DNA from: DASUBV01 sp963725175
Lineage (GTDB): Bacteria > Actinomycetota > Actinomycetes > Streptosporangiales > Streptosporangiaceae
Direction of reading: 5' to 3'
Assembly: GCA_963725175.1 (NCBI GenBank)
Contig: CAVRXH010000006.1
Coordinates: forward strand, 6,138,001 to 6,202,000
DNA length: 64,000 nt
Every line of letters begins with the position of its first letter. The first letter of the stretch is position 1. Below are positions 8,520 to 17,788 of this stretch, in pieces. The translations under genes were made by a program, and so were the position numbers. The notes under the pieces were generated by a model that ran no database searches, was not told the DNA's origin, and saw nothing but the letters and a program-made list of their open reading frames with translations.

Positions 8520-10889
8520 CTAGCCGCGCTCGCCGGCCGTCGGCTGCAGCTCGTAGGACGGGTTGAACATGGTGGCCTCGCCCTTGATGCTGGCCAGCCG
8601 GCCGTGCACCACGATGCGGCGGCCCGGCTGGATGCCGGGGATGTCCCGGCGGCCCAGCCAGACCAGCGTGATGCTGCCGGTGCCGTCCCACAGGTCGGCC
8701 TCCATGGTCAGGCTCGGGCCGCGCGGCCGCAGCGTGACCGCGCGCAGCGTGCCTGCCACGTCCACGACTGTCCGCTCGGGGATGTCGGAGATCGGTGTCA
8801 CGTCCGGGCCGTCGCCTGCCTGGATCTCCGCGCGCACGTCGGCGGCGTCCAGGTCGTCCTTGCCGGCCGCGAGCCGCTGCCGCAGCGAGGCCAGCGAGGT
8901 GCGCCGCCCGCCAGGCGAGGCCGGGGCAGCCGGGTCGTGGTGCCGGAGCGGGTCGATCTTCTCGTAGCTGGCCGTCGCCGACCTGAGCTGGTAGGGCACG
9001 CTGGCCACCACGACGCCGCGCAGGCTGAGCAGCCGGGCCTTGAGCCGCAGCGCGCTCTGGTTGTGCAGCACCTGCTCCCACCAGTGGCCGAGCACGTACT
9101 CCGGGATGTACACGGTGACGATGTCGCGCGGGCTCTCCCGGCGCAGCCGCTTGACGTAGGAGATGACCGGCTGGGTGATGTCCCGGTAGGGCGAGGTGAC
9201 CACGGTGAGCGGCAGCGGCATGCTGGCCTGCTCCCACTCCTGCATCAGCCGCTGGGTCTCCGCCTCGTCCACGTCGACCGTGATGGCCTCGAGCCGCGCG
9301 GGCTTGGTCGCCCTGGCGTAGGCCAGCGCCCGGAGCGTGGGCAGGTGCAGCTTGGAGACCAGCACGATCGAGGTGTTGCTCGCCGGGAGCGTCACCGGCC
9401 CGTCGAGAGCGGGGGTCAGCTCCAGGGCCACGTTCTCGTAATGACGCTTGATGCCGCGCATCGTCATCCAGATGACGATCATCGCGGCGACCGCGATCCA
9501 GGCGCCGCTGGCGAACTTGGACACCACCACGATGACCAGTACCGCGCCGGTGACCACCGCGCCGATCGTGTTGATCGCCCTGGACCTGATCATGCGCAGC
9601 CGGGCCGCGGAGTCGGTGACGGCGGGCAGCAGCCGGTTCCAGTGCCGGATCATCCCGGTCTGGCTGCAGGTGAAGGAGACGAACACGCCGACGATGTAGA
9701 GCTGGATCAGCCGGGTGGGCGAGGCGTGGAACGCGATGATCAGCACGATCGCGAAGCCGGACAGCAGCAGGATGCCGTTGCTGTAGGCGAGGCGGTCGCC
9801 GCGGGTGCGCAGCTGCCGGGGCAGGTAACCGTCCTTGGCCAGGATCGAGGCCAGCACGGGGAAGCCGTTGAACGCGGTGTTCGCGGCCAGCACCAGGATC
9901 AGCGCGGTGAACAGCTGGAGGATGTAGAAGAACGGCGAGGAGCCGCCGAAGACCGCCTGGCCGACCTGGGCGATGACGGTCTTGGGCGTGCTGCCCGCCG
10001 GGACCCCGGCCAGGTCGCCTGGCGCGGCGGCGGCGTGCACGTGCGCGATCAGCGCGAGCGCGGTCACCCCGGCGAACATGGCCACCGCGATGCCGCCGAG
10101 CAGGGCCAGCGTGGTCGCGGCGTTCTTGCTCTTCGGCTTCTGGAACGAGGGCACCCCGTTGCTGATGGCCTCGACGCCGGTCAGCGCGGTGCAGCCGGAG
10201 GAGAACGCGCGCAGCAGCAGGAAGATCATCGCGAAGCCGGCGAAGCTCTGCGGGGAGCGGATCGTGTAGTGCGCGCTCTGCGCCACCAGGTGACCGCCGG
10301 TGGCCAGCTTGATCAGGCCCCAGATCACCATCAGCGCGACCGACCCGACAAAGCAGTAGGTCGGGATGGCGAACGCGGTGCCCGACTCGCGGACGCCGCG
10401 CAGGTTGAGCACGGCGATGATGGCCACCACCACGACGGCGATCAGCGTGGTGTGCGAGTCCAGCACCGGGAACGCCGAGGCCAGGTTGGCCACGCCAGAA
10501 GAGACCGAGACCGCCACGGTGAGCGTGTAGTCGACCATCAGCGCGCTCGCCACGGTCATGCCCACCCGCGGGCCGAGGTTGGTGGTGGCTACCTCGTAGT
10601 CGCCGCCGCCCGAGGGGTAGGCGTGCACGTTCTGCCGGTAGGACGCCACGACGACCAGCATCAGCAGCCCGACGGCCAGCGCGATCCACGGCGTGTAGCC
10701 GAAGAAGGCGATGCCGCCGACCGACAGCACGATGAGGATTTCCTCGGTCGCGTAGGCGACAGAGGACAGCGCGTCGCTCGCGAAAACCGGCAGGGCGATC
10801 TTCTTGGGCAGCAGCGTATGACCGAGCCGGTCACTGCGCATGGGCCTGCCGACCAGCAGGCGCTTGCCTATTCCGTAGAGCATGGCCAC
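8520..10889 (-). CDS. APC-superfamily permease (KimA-like) fused to an OB-fold domain
   Basis: 789 aa. Residues ~1-500 form an amino acid-polyamine-organocation transporter with about 12 helices (ASDALSSVAYATEEIL, YPSGGGDYEV, GVEAISNGVPSF), most like the YdaO/KimA potassium-uptake type. A cytoplasmic domain follows (~500-690). Residues ~690-785 are an OB-fold unit (RTVVDVAGTLRAV, GTGSITLVWLGRRDIPGI, GRRIVVHGRL, FNPSYEL) that in many actinobacteria is a separate small gene near Trk/APC genes. The linker SLASLRQRLAAG resembles the free-standing OB protein's N-terminus, so the two genes appear fused in frame. The GTG start at 10889 is followed by an ATG two codons later. A minus-strand terminator-like hairpin lies upstream. 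Confidence 0.82.
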   Translation of the reverse strand: MAMLYGIGKRLLVGRPMRSDRLGHTLLPKKIALPVFASDALSSVAYATEEILIVLSVGGIAFFGYTPWIALAVGLLMLVVVASYRQNVHAYPSGGGDYEVATTNLGPRVGMTVASALMVDYTLTVAVSVSSGVANLASAFPVLDSHTTLIAVVVVAIIAVLNLRGVRESGTAFAIPTYCFVGSVALMVIWGLIKLATGGHLVAQSAHYTIRSPQSFAGFAMIFLLLRAFSSGCTALTGVEAISNGVPSFQKPKSKNAATTLALLGGIAVAMFAGVTALALIAHVHAAAAPGDLAGVPAGSTPKTVIAQVGQAVFGGSSPFFYILQLFTALILVLAANTAFNGFPVLASILAKDGYLPRQLRTRGDRLAYSNGILLLSGFAIVLIIAFHASPTRLIQLYIVGVFVSFTCSQTGMIRHWNRLLPAVTDSAARLRMIRSRAINTIGAVVTGAVLVIVVVSKFASGAWIAVAAMIVIWMTMRGIKRHYENVALELTPALDGPVTLPASNTSIVLVSKLHLPTLRALAYARATKPARLEAITVDVDEAETQRLMQEWEQASMPLPLTVVTSPYRDITQPVISYVKRLRRESPRDIVTVYIPEYVLGHWWEQVLHNQSALRLKARLLSLRGVVVASVPYQLRSATASYEKIDPLRHHDPAAPASPGGRRTSLASLRQRLAAGKDDLDAADVRAEIQAGDGPDVTPISDIPERTVVDVAGTLRAVTLRPRGPSLTMEADLWDGTGSITLVWLGRRDIPGIQPGRRIVVHGRLASIKGEATMFNPSYELQPTAGERG

Positions 10890-11049
10890 GAGCGCATGCT
10901 AGGCCGGGCGAGGGCGGCGCGTACATCCCGGCGGCCAGATCGGCGCAAACTGCCCGTGGCCGGCGGGGGGCGGGCGCGGCCCCGGCGCGAGGCGGGCGCG
11001 GAGTAGGAGACCGTGTCGTCACATGCCGGATGACCTTGGATGATCCTTG

Positions 11050-11071
11050 AAAAAAGCCCGTTAACGGGCTT
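11050..11071 (-). terminator. Intrinsic terminator or attenuator on the minus strand
   Basis: AAGCCCG-TTAA-CGGGCTT forms a 7-bp stem. Read on the minus strand it is followed by a run of six T, the classical rho-independent form. No minus-strand gene ends just before it. It lies about 160 nt upstream of the permease start at 10889, so it may be a leader attenuator for the permease or may block antisense transcription from the Tad promoter region. Confidence 0.55.
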
Positions 11072-11150
11072 GTGTGGAACGTGACGGTTGCGCAATGCTG
11101 TCACACGGTCACTAGTTACACATCAAGGGCAGCGGGGAGCAAGTTAGCTG

Positions 11151-11765
11151 ATGAATCGGCTGAGCGCTTTTATCGCGCCGTTATCCCTGGCCAGATTAAC
11201 GGCGGCGCGGTCCGGCCCGGCGATGGCGGGCCTGGCGATCGCCGGCCTGGCGATCGCCGTCGCCGGCTGTGGCACGAGAGCGCCGGCGGCGGTCGCGCTG
11301 CCGCCCAAGGCGGGCGCCGTGCGCACCGCCCCGGCCAAGGTGGCGGCCACCCCGCAGACCCCGAAGCAGGCCGTCGCGGCCGCCTACCAGGGCTACTGGC
11401 GGGCTTACGCCGCCGCGATGTCGGCCGGCGCGGCGGGCCGGGCACGGGTGATCCTGTCCGGCTACGAGACCCCGGCTGGTGTTTCCCAGGCGATCAGGAC
11501 GCTGCGCCGGGCCTGGGCGGCGCACGACGTCGCCTACGGCGGCGCGGTCACGCACGTCAAGAGCGTGCAGATCACCCGCCACCGGGCCATCCTGAACGAC
11601 TGCCTGGACCTGAGCCACTTCGGCGCGCTGGACAAGAAGACCGGCCGGGTCGTGCCGGAGAGCTTCGGCCTGCCCAGCCTCGACTACTACGTGACCCTCG
11701 TGCTCTCCGGCAGCCGCTGGCGAGTGACCAACATGCAGCCGGTGGAGGTCCCATGCACACCCTGA
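11151..11765 (+). CDS. Predicted lipoprotein, first gene of the Tad pilus operon
   Basis: 204 aa. The N-terminal hydrophobic stretch ends in AIAVAGCG, a good lipobox with Cys at about residue 40. The mature region has a helical segment (AVAAAYQGYWRAYAAAM) and a compact domain ending SRWRVTNMQPVEVPC, similar to short NTF2-like lipoproteins seen near actinobacterial Tad genes. The stop overlaps the next start by 13 bp. An AT-richer promoter-like stretch (11085-11135) precedes it. Probably an outer-surface accessory factor; precise role unknown. Confidence 0.7.
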   Translation: MNRLSAFIAPLSLARLTAARSGPAMAGLAIAGLAIAVAGCGTRAPAAVALPPKAGAVRTAPAKVAATPQTPKQAVAAAYQGYWRAYAAAMSAGAAGRARVILSGYETPAGVSQAIRTLRRAWAAHDVAYGGAVTHVKSVQITRHRAILNDCLDLSHFGALDKKTGRVVPESFGLPSLDYYVTLVLSGSRWRVTNMQPVEVPCTP

Positions 11766-12661
11766 CGCTCGCGCGGGCGCTCGCGCGCGGCGGCGCGCTC
11801 GCCGCGCTGGCCGCGGCGTCAGTGCTGCTCGTCCCGGCGGCCGCGAGCCAGGCGGCCCCGGCGGCCCCCGCGACCGCGGCCGCGCGAGCCGCCGCGGCGT
11901 CGGCCGCGATAGGCAACTCCGGCAGCTGCCACACCGAGTTCGTGCCGCCGCGGAGCTGGATCGTGGTGTGCGGCAGCGGCAGCGGATCCGGCGGCGGGGG
12001 CGGCACGGGCGGCGGCCACTACCGCTGCACCCTGCAGTACCTGTCCAAGGCGCAGCAGCACTACCTCGGCCTGCCCAAGCCGCCCAAGGGCGAGAAGTGG
12101 GCGGCCATCACCTGCCCCGGCCACCAGCCGTTCGGCGGCGTCACCCTGGTCAGCGCGGACGGCACGCCCGCCGTCACCCCGCAGGAGCTGCTTCAGGTAG
12201 CGCTCAGCGAGCTGAAGATACCCGTGCTCGGCGCCAGGACCGCGCCGCCCGCCAGCCGGGACGGCCTGGTCGGCCTGCCCGAGTGGTACTGGATACCCGG
12301 CGGCTGGCGGCCGATCAACGTCACCGTGTCGGCCGGGCCGGTCTGGGCCAGGGTGACCGCCACCCCCGAGCACCTGTCCTTCCAGCCCGGTGGCGGGCTG
12401 ACCGGGGACGGCTGCGACGGCCCCGGCACCCCGTACGCGGCCGGGCGGCATACCGCCTGCTCGTATGAGTACACCCAGTCCTCGTTCGGGCAGCCGGGCG
12501 GCAAGTACGCCGCCACGGTCGTGGTGACCTGGAAGGTGATCTGGTCCGGCTCCGGCGGCACCGGAGCCGTGCTCAACTCCGCGCTGCCCGTGCCTTCCGC
12601 GCTCTCCCTGCGGATCGCCGAGGGACAGGCGCTGGTGACCGGCAGCGGGGTGGGCAAGTGA
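11753..12661 (+). CDS. Secreted hypothetical protein of the Tad operon
   Basis: 302 aa from the ATG at 11753, which has GGAGG 5-6 nt upstream and overlaps the lipoprotein gene. A signal peptide (Ala-rich, cleavage near SQAAP) is followed by a Gly/Ser-rich linker and a domain with paired cysteines (YRCTLQYL, ITCPG, GDGCDG, TACSYEY) and Trp-rich segments (EWYWIPGGWRPINV). Probably a disulfide-bonded extracellular protein. The stop overlaps the next GTG (GTGA). I do not recognise the family; position suggests a role in pilus assembly or surface attachment. Confidence 0.72.
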   Translation: MHTLTLARALARGGALAALAAASVLLVPAAASQAAPAAPATAAARAAAASAAIGNSGSCHTEFVPPRSWIVVCGSGSGSGGGGGTGGGHYRCTLQYLSKAQQHYLGLPKPPKGEKWAAITCPGHQPFGGVTLVSADGTPAVTPQELLQVALSELKIPVLGARTAPPASRDGLVGLPEWYWIPGGWRPINVTVSAGPVWARVTATPEHLSFQPGGGLTGDGCDGPGTPYAAGRHTACSYEYTQSSFGQPGGKYAATVVVTWKVIWSGSGGTGAVLNSALPVPSALSLRIAEGQALVTGSGVGK

Positions 12662-13371
12662 GCGCCCCGCAGGGCGGCGGCTTCGGCACCGTCTTCCATC
12701 CCGAGCCCGACCCGGTGCCGCCGGGAACGGCGGCCCGGTCCGGATCGGCCAGCTGCCCAAGCTGCCCCGGCGCCGCCGCCCCGGCATGATCGCGCTGGCC
12801 ATCGTGCTGGTCGGCGCGGGCATCCTCGGCGGCGCGGCCCTGTACAGGGCCGTCAACCATCAGGTGCCGGTGCTGGTGATCACCAGGGCCGTCCCGGCCG
12901 GCCAGGTCGTCACCCAGGCCGACCTGGGCACCGCGTCCGTGGCGGCCGGGCCGGGCGTGCACGCTGGTCCCGGTCCGGCAGGAGAGCCAGGTCACCGGCC
13001 TGGTGGCCGCCACCGACCTGCGGCCTGGCACCTTGCTGTCCGCCGCCGACCTGGCCACCTCGATGCCCCCGGCGGCCGGGCAGGTGCTGGTGCCGGTGGC
13101 GCTGAAGCCGTCCCAGCTCCCGGCCAGCGGCCTGGCCGCCGGCGATCACGTCATCGTGGTCTGGGCGCCGGGCTCCAGCTCCGGCAGCGCGGCGGCGGCC
13201 GGGGTGCCAGGCAGCGCGATCGCCGGCGTGGTCGAGGCGGTGACCGGCGGCCCGGACTCCGACGGGCTCGACGTGGTGGACCTGCTGGTGCCCGCCGGCG
13301 CCGGCCCGAACCTGGCCAGGGAGTCCGCCGCGGGCGACATCGCGCTGGTCGTCACCGGCAGGACGCCGTAA
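12658..13371 (+). pseudogene. CpaB/RcpC-like SAF-domain pilus assembly protein, two frameshifts as assembled
   Basis: The GTG start overlaps the previous stop. The first ~23 codons read in frame (AFTER VSAPQGGGFGTVFHP). From about 12726 the sequence continues in another frame as VRIGQLPKLPRRRRPGMIAL, with one membrane helix and a SAF-domain start (VPVLVITRAVPAGQVVTQADL). Near 12960 it returns to the first frame (TLVPVRQESQVTGLVAATDL) and runs to 13371. The shifts are -1 and +1, so they compensate. Repaired, the product is a ~237-aa CpaB-like protein. Its stop TAATG overlaps the CpaE-like start. Genuine loss would be surprising in an otherwise intact Tad operon. Confidence 0.65.
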
Positions 13372-14345
13372 TGGCGGTCTACGCCCTGCTGTCAGGCGGC
13401 GGCTCGCCCGGCGTGACGACCGCCGCGCTCGCGCTCACCCTGAGCTGGCCGTCCCAGGTGATCCTGGCCGAGTTCGACCCGAGCGGCGGTGACGTGCTGG
13501 CCGGGCTGCTCGGCGGGCACGTGCCGGCCAGCACCGGGCTGCTGCCGCTGGCCCTGGAGGTCGGGGCCGGCGCGGAGATCCCCGCCGACCTGCTCTGGCG
13601 GCAGCTCGTCGAGCTGGACGAGGAGCGCAGCAGGCTGCTGCTGGCCGGCATCTCCGACCCGCGCCAGTCCGCCGCGCTGCAGTCCTCGCTGCCGTGGATC
13701 GCCGAGGCGCTGCAGGGCGGCGCCGCCGACGTGATCGCCGACTGCGGCCGGCTCGATTCCGTCGCGGCGATCCGGCCGGTGCTGGCCGCCGCGAGCCTGG
13801 CGGTGCTGGTGCTCCAGCCGACGCTGCGCCAGGTCAGCCGCGCGGTTTCCCGGCTGGAGATGGTGACCAGCCTGGTCGGTCCCGGCCGGGTGGTGCTGCT
13901 GCTGGCCGGCGAGGGCAGCGCGCCGGCCAGGGAGATCGCCAGGTCCCTCGGCGTGCCGGTGGTCGCCCAGCTCCCGACCGACGACCGGACTGCGGGGCTG
14001 CTGTCCGACGGGACCGGCAGCCGGCACCGGCTGGAGGCCAGGCCGCTGATCCGCGCCGCCGCCGCCGCGGGCCGGGCGCTGCGCGACGCCGTGACCGCGG
14101 CCGGGCCGCTGCATGGCTATGGCGAGCAGACCGTGTTCGCCGACTATCCCGAAGATCGTCCCGAACTAGGTGACCCTGGGCCGGCCCTGGCCGGGGTGGC
14201 CGGCGGTGATCCCGGCTATGCCGGGCTGTCCCTGCCGCAGGCCGCCCCTTACGAGATGCCGCTCGGCGAGCCCTACGAGCTGGGTGAGCCGCTGCCCGGT
14301 TACCTGGCCCAGCCGGGCGGCCCGCGGAACGGCGGTCCCCGGTGA
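13371..14345 (+). CDS. CpaE/TadZ-like MinD-family ATPase of the Tad pilus
   Basis: 324 aa. The N-terminus LLSGGGSPGVTTAALALTL corresponds to the deviant Walker A of MinD/ParA-like proteins but lacks the canonical lysines. Later segments fit the family (EFDPSGGDVLAGLL; ADVIADCGRLD; VVLLLAGEGSAPAREIARSLGVPVVAQLPTD split over the C-half). No receiver domain is present. CpaE/TadZ proteins position the secretion ATPase at a pole or septum. The last ~60 residues are Pro/Gly-rich. Start TAATG overlaps the SAF gene; the stop overlaps TadA by GTGA. ATP binding is doubtful given the altered P-loop. Confidence 0.8.
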   Translation: MAVYALLSGGGSPGVTTAALALTLSWPSQVILAEFDPSGGDVLAGLLGGHVPASTGLLPLALEVGAGAEIPADLLWRQLVELDEERSRLLLAGISDPRQSAALQSSLPWIAEALQGGAADVIADCGRLDSVAAIRPVLAAASLAVLVLQPTLRQVSRAVSRLEMVTSLVGPGRVVLLLAGEGSAPAREIARSLGVPVVAQLPTDDRTAGLLSDGTGSRHRLEARPLIRAAAAAGRALRDAVTAAGPLHGYGEQTVFADYPEDRPELGDPGPALAGVAGGDPGYAGLSLPQAAPYEMPLGEPYELGEPLPGYLAQPGGPRNGGPR

Positions 14346-15898
14346 CCGACCGCGCCCCCCTGACCGAGCGCCCGCTGGTCCCGGCGGCCAGCCAGGGCCC
14401 GCCGCCTCTGCACGCAGAGCCGGTGCCCCCGCCCGGCCAGATGCCCCCGGTCAGCCAGCCGCAGCAAGCCAGTCAGGCGCCCCCAGCCAGCCCGGTTTCG
14501 CAGCCCGGCCAGGTTCCGCGACCAGGCCAGGCGCCGCAGCACGGTCAGGCTGACCGGCTGTCGCTGGCCGAGCGCGGTCCGGCCAGCGACCGGGCGCCGC
14601 TCGCCGATCCCCGGTTCCGCGGCGCGATCGCCGAGATCCTCGCCGCGGCGGCCGGCCAGCTTCAGGAGGGCGCCAGCCAGCACGACGCCGCGGCCGTCAT
14701 CCGCGAGGCGGTCCGGGCCTGGGCGCAGCGCCAGGCCAGGACCGGCGGCCCGGTGCCGACCCCCGCCGAGCGCGAGGCCCTAGCCCAGGCCGTCTACGAC
14801 CAGCGCTACGGGCTCGGCCCGCTCGCCGCCTACCTGCGCGACCCGCAGGTGGAGAACGTCGACATCAACGGCTGCGACCAGGTGTGGGTGACCTACGCCA
14901 CCGGGGAGCGGGTGGCCGGGCCGCCGGTCGCCGCCAGCGACGAGGAACTGCTGGCGATGATCCGCACCTGGGCGGCCCGCGGCGGGCAGACCGCCCGCGA
15001 CTTCTCCGCGGCCTCCCCGCTGGTCAACGTGGCGCTGACCGGCGGCGCGCGGCTGACCGCGACCATGTCGGTGACGCCGCGGCCGTGCCTGTCGCTGCGC
15101 CGGCACGGGCACCTGGACGCCAGCCTGGCCCGGCTGATGCAGCTCGGCACCGTGGATTCCACCCTGGCCGCGTTCCTGGCCGCCGCCGTCCGGTCGCGCT
15201 GCAACATCATCGTCACCGGCGGCGTGAACGCCGGGAAGACCACGATGCTGCGCGCCCTGGCCAGCGAGATCCCGCCCGGGGAGCGGCTGGCCACGCTGGA
15301 GTCCGAGTACGAGCTGTACCTGCACGGCAGCGCCGGGCACCCCGACGTCATCGCCTTCGAGTCGCGGGACGCCAACTCCGAGGGCGCCGGCCAGATCAGC
15401 CTGCACGACCTCGTCGCGCACGCGCTGCGGCACAACCCGCAGCGGATCATCGTCGGCGAGGTCAGGCGCAGCGAGATCATGCCGATGCTGGAGGCGATGA
15501 ACTCGGGCCAGGACGGCTCGATGTGCACCCTGCACGCCAACTCCCCGGCCGAGGCGTTCGACCGGATCCTGATCCTCGGGCTGCGCGGCGGGCTGACCCT
15601 GGCCGAGCGGGCGATCCACATCCTGGTCGGGATGGCCGTCGACCTGATCGTGCACGTCCGCAAGCGCTACGACGGCTCGCGGACCCTGCGCTATGTCTCC
15701 GAGGTGCTGGAGGTGCTGCCGCCGGCCGACACCGAGCGGCCCGCCGCGAACCGGCTGTTCCTGCCCGAGGGCCCGGGCGGCCGGGCGGTCCCCGCGCACA
15801 CCCCGTCACCGCTGATGCTGGAGCGGCTCGTCGCGGCCGGCTTCGATCCCGCGCTGCTTGACCGGCACCGGGCGCTGGCCAGGACGGCCCGGCGATGA
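14342..15898 (+). CDS. tadA: TadA/CpaF secretion ATPase
   Basis: 518-aa motor ATPase driving Flp pilus assembly. A Pro/Gln-rich N-terminal tail (~1-85) precedes the family region. It contains Walker A GGVNAGKTT (about residues 293-301), Walker B/aspartate-box region RIIVGEVRRSE, and MNSGQDGSMCTLHANSPAEA, a hallmark of TadA/VirB11-like ATPases. Length fits the family apart from the extended tail. Overlaps of 4 bp with both neighbours show tight coupling within the operon. Confidence 0.93.
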   Translation: MTDRAPLTERPLVPAASQGPPPLHAEPVPPPGQMPPVSQPQQASQAPPASPVSQPGQVPRPGQAPQHGQADRLSLAERGPASDRAPLADPRFRGAIAEILAAAAGQLQEGASQHDAAAVIREAVRAWAQRQARTGGPVPTPAEREALAQAVYDQRYGLGPLAAYLRDPQVENVDINGCDQVWVTYATGERVAGPPVAASDEELLAMIRTWAARGGQTARDFSAASPLVNVALTGGARLTATMSVTPRPCLSLRRHGHLDASLARLMQLGTVDSTLAAFLAAAVRSRCNIIVTGGVNAGKTTMLRALASEIPPGERLATLESEYELYLHGSAGHPDVIAFESRDANSEGAGQISLHDLVAHALRHNPQRIIVGEVRRSEIMPMLEAMNSGQDGSMCTLHANSPAEAFDRILILGLRGGLTLAERAIHILVGMAVDLIVHVRKRYDGSRTLRYVSEVLEVLPPADTERPAANRLFLPEGPGGRAVPAHTPSPLMLERLVAAGFDPALLDRHRALARTARR

Positions 15899-16836
15899 TC
15901 GCGCTGGCCGCGCTGGCCGGCGCGGCGGTGATGGCCGGCCTGGTGGCGCTCGTCGCCGGGCTGGCCGGCCGTGCGCCCGTGCCCGGCACCCCGCCCCGGC
16001 GCGTCGCCCAGGCGGCGCTGTCCAGCGCCGGGCGGCGCCGCGCGCTGATCGCGGTGCTCGCCGCGCTGGTGGTGTTCGTGCTCACCGGGTGGCCGGTGGC
16101 GGCGGTGGCCGCCGCCGCGGCGGTGGTGTTCCTGCCCAAGCTCGGCATCGGCGGCAGCCAGCGCAAGCGCACCGCGATGCTGGAGGGCCTGGAGCACTGG
16201 ATCCGGCGGCTGTCCGACATGGTCACCGCGAGCCGGGGCCTGGAGGACGCGCTTGAGGCCAGCGCCAGGTCCGCGCCGGCCGCCGTGGCCGGGCCGGTCA
16301 CCGCGCTGGCCGCCAGGCTGGCGTCGCGGGCCGGCACCGAGGCCGCGCTGCGTGCCTTCGCCGCCGAGATCGATGACCCGGCCGGCGACCGGATCGCCGC
16401 CGCGCTGATCATCGCCACCGGCCGTCGCGGCGGCGGTGCCAGGGACGTGCTGTCCGCGCTGGCCACTTTGCTGGCCAGGGACGTCGCGGCGCGCCGCGAG
16501 ATCGAGGCGGAGCGCGCCGAGCACCGCACCACGGTCCGGTGGATCACCGTGTTCGTGCTCGGCTTCACCGTGTTCGCCATCATCAACCGCTCTTACTCCG
16601 CGCCGTTCGGCACCGTCGGCGGCCAGGTGGTGCTGGCCCTGGTGGCGGGCCTGTACGCGGCGGGGCTTGGCTGGCTGCACCATCTCGGCACGCTGCCCTC
16701 GCCGGGCCGGTTCCTCGACGAGCCGCCCGTCGGGCAGGACGGCTGGGCGCACGCCCGCGCCGAGCTGCCGAGCGCCGCGCCGCCGGGCGGCACGATCCAG
16801 CCGGGCAGCACGGTGCGGCCGGGGAGGTCGTGGTGA
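15895..16836 (+). CDS. tadB: TadB-like inner-membrane platform protein
   Basis: 313 aa with two N-terminal helices, a cytoplasmic T2SSF/GspF-like helical domain (LEGLEHWIRRLSDMVTASRG, then LEDALEASA) and C-terminal membrane helices (WITVFVLGFTVFAIIN; VVLALVAGLYAAGLGWL). It pairs with TadC to form the membrane platform on which TadA acts. Overlaps TadA and TadC by 4 bp each. The last ~40 residues are a Pro/Gly tail. Confidence 0.88.
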   Translation: MIALAALAGAAVMAGLVALVAGLAGRAPVPGTPPRRVAQAALSSAGRRRALIAVLAALVVFVLTGWPVAAVAAAAAVVFLPKLGIGGSQRKRTAMLEGLEHWIRRLSDMVTASRGLEDALEASARSAPAAVAGPVTALAARLASRAGTEAALRAFAAEIDDPAGDRIAAALIIATGRRGGGARDVLSALATLLARDVAARREIEAERAEHRTTVRWITVFVLGFTVFAIINRSYSAPFGTVGGQVVLALVAGLYAAGLGWLHHLGTLPSPGRFLDEPPVGQDGWAHARAELPSAAPPGGTIQPGSTVRPGRSW

Positions 16837-17702
16837 GCACCTGGGCTGTCATCGCCGGGGCGCTGGCGGGGCTCGGCGTGTTCGTGGCGATCAGCGAGCT
16901 GCTGCCGGCCGGGTCGCGGATCGACGCCGCACTGGCCCGGATGAACCAGCAGTCAGGCAGCGCCGCCGCGCTGCCCCGCGCGCAGCGGCTCGGCACCCGG
17001 CTCGCCGACCTGCTGCCCTGGCTGCCCGTTCCCTCTCAGGACCTGGCCCTGCTCGGCCAGGACCGTTCTGCCTGGCTGGCCAGCAAGGTGAGCTGCGGGC
17101 TGCTCGGGCTGGCCGCGCCCGTGCTGCTTTCCGTGCTCGCCGCGCTAGCCGGGCACCCGCTGAGCCTGGCCGTGCCCGTGCTCGGGGCCCTCGCCCTTGG
17201 CGGCGGGATGTTCTTCGCGCCCGACCTGGTCACGCACGTCAACGCCGCGGAGAAGCGGTACGACTTCCGGCACGCGCTGAGCAGCTACCTGGACCTGGTC
17301 GGCCTGGAGCGCGGCGCGGGCGCGGGCCCGACCGAGGCGCTGGAGGCCGCCGCCCAGATCGGCGGCGGCTGGGCGTTCCAGCGGATCGCCGCCGCGCTGG
17401 AGGCCGCCCGCCGGGTCGGCGGCGCGCCCTGGGCGGCGCTGGCCGAGCTGGCCGCCGAGACCGGCGTCACCGAGCTGGCCGACCTGGCCGACATCGCCGA
17501 GGTGGCCGGCCAGGAAGGCGCGCGGATCCTGGACACCCTCGCCGCCAGGGCCGCCTCGATGCGCGCCCAGCAGCTCTCCGCCGACCGGGCCAAGGCCGGC
17601 TCGCGCGGCACCACCATGGTCGTGCCGATCGCGCTGCTCGCGGCCGGCTTCCTGATCCTGCTCGTCTTCCCCGTCATCGCCCGGACCTTCGGCTCCGGGT
17701 AG
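16833..17702 (+). CDS. tadC: TadC-like inner-membrane platform protein
   Basis: 289 aa from the GTG at 16833, which overlaps the TadB stop in GTGA. It has an N-terminal helix, a central hydrophobic pair, a GspF-like domain (SSYLDLVGLERGAGAGPTEAL; IADIAEVAGQEGARI-like segment) and a final helix (MVVPIALLAAGFLILLVFPVI). Same operon as tadA and tadB. Confidence 0.88.
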   Translation: MSTWAVIAGALAGLGVFVAISELLPAGSRIDAALARMNQQSGSAAALPRAQRLGTRLADLLPWLPVPSQDLALLGQDRSAWLASKVSCGLLGLAAPVLLSVLAALAGHPLSLAVPVLGALALGGGMFFAPDLVTHVNAAEKRYDFRHALSSYLDLVGLERGAGAGPTEALEAAAQIGGGWAFQRIAAALEAARRVGGAPWAALAELAAETGVTELADLADIAEVAGQEGARILDTLAARAASMRAQQLSADRAKAGSRGTTMVVPIALLAAGFLILLVFPVIARTFGSG

Positions 17703-17788
17703 CCCCGCGCCCCGCGTTCCCCCGACCCCGGCTAACCCATCCGCCCCGCCAGACCGCCTACCCGGCTCACCTTGAAAGGACCCCCGTC

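Noticed and set aside
8478..11006. 842-residue open frame opposite the APC permease
   Set aside because: It is Arg/Gly/Gln/His-rich with no domain, a mirror of high-GC codon use on the other strand. The permease has full motifs.
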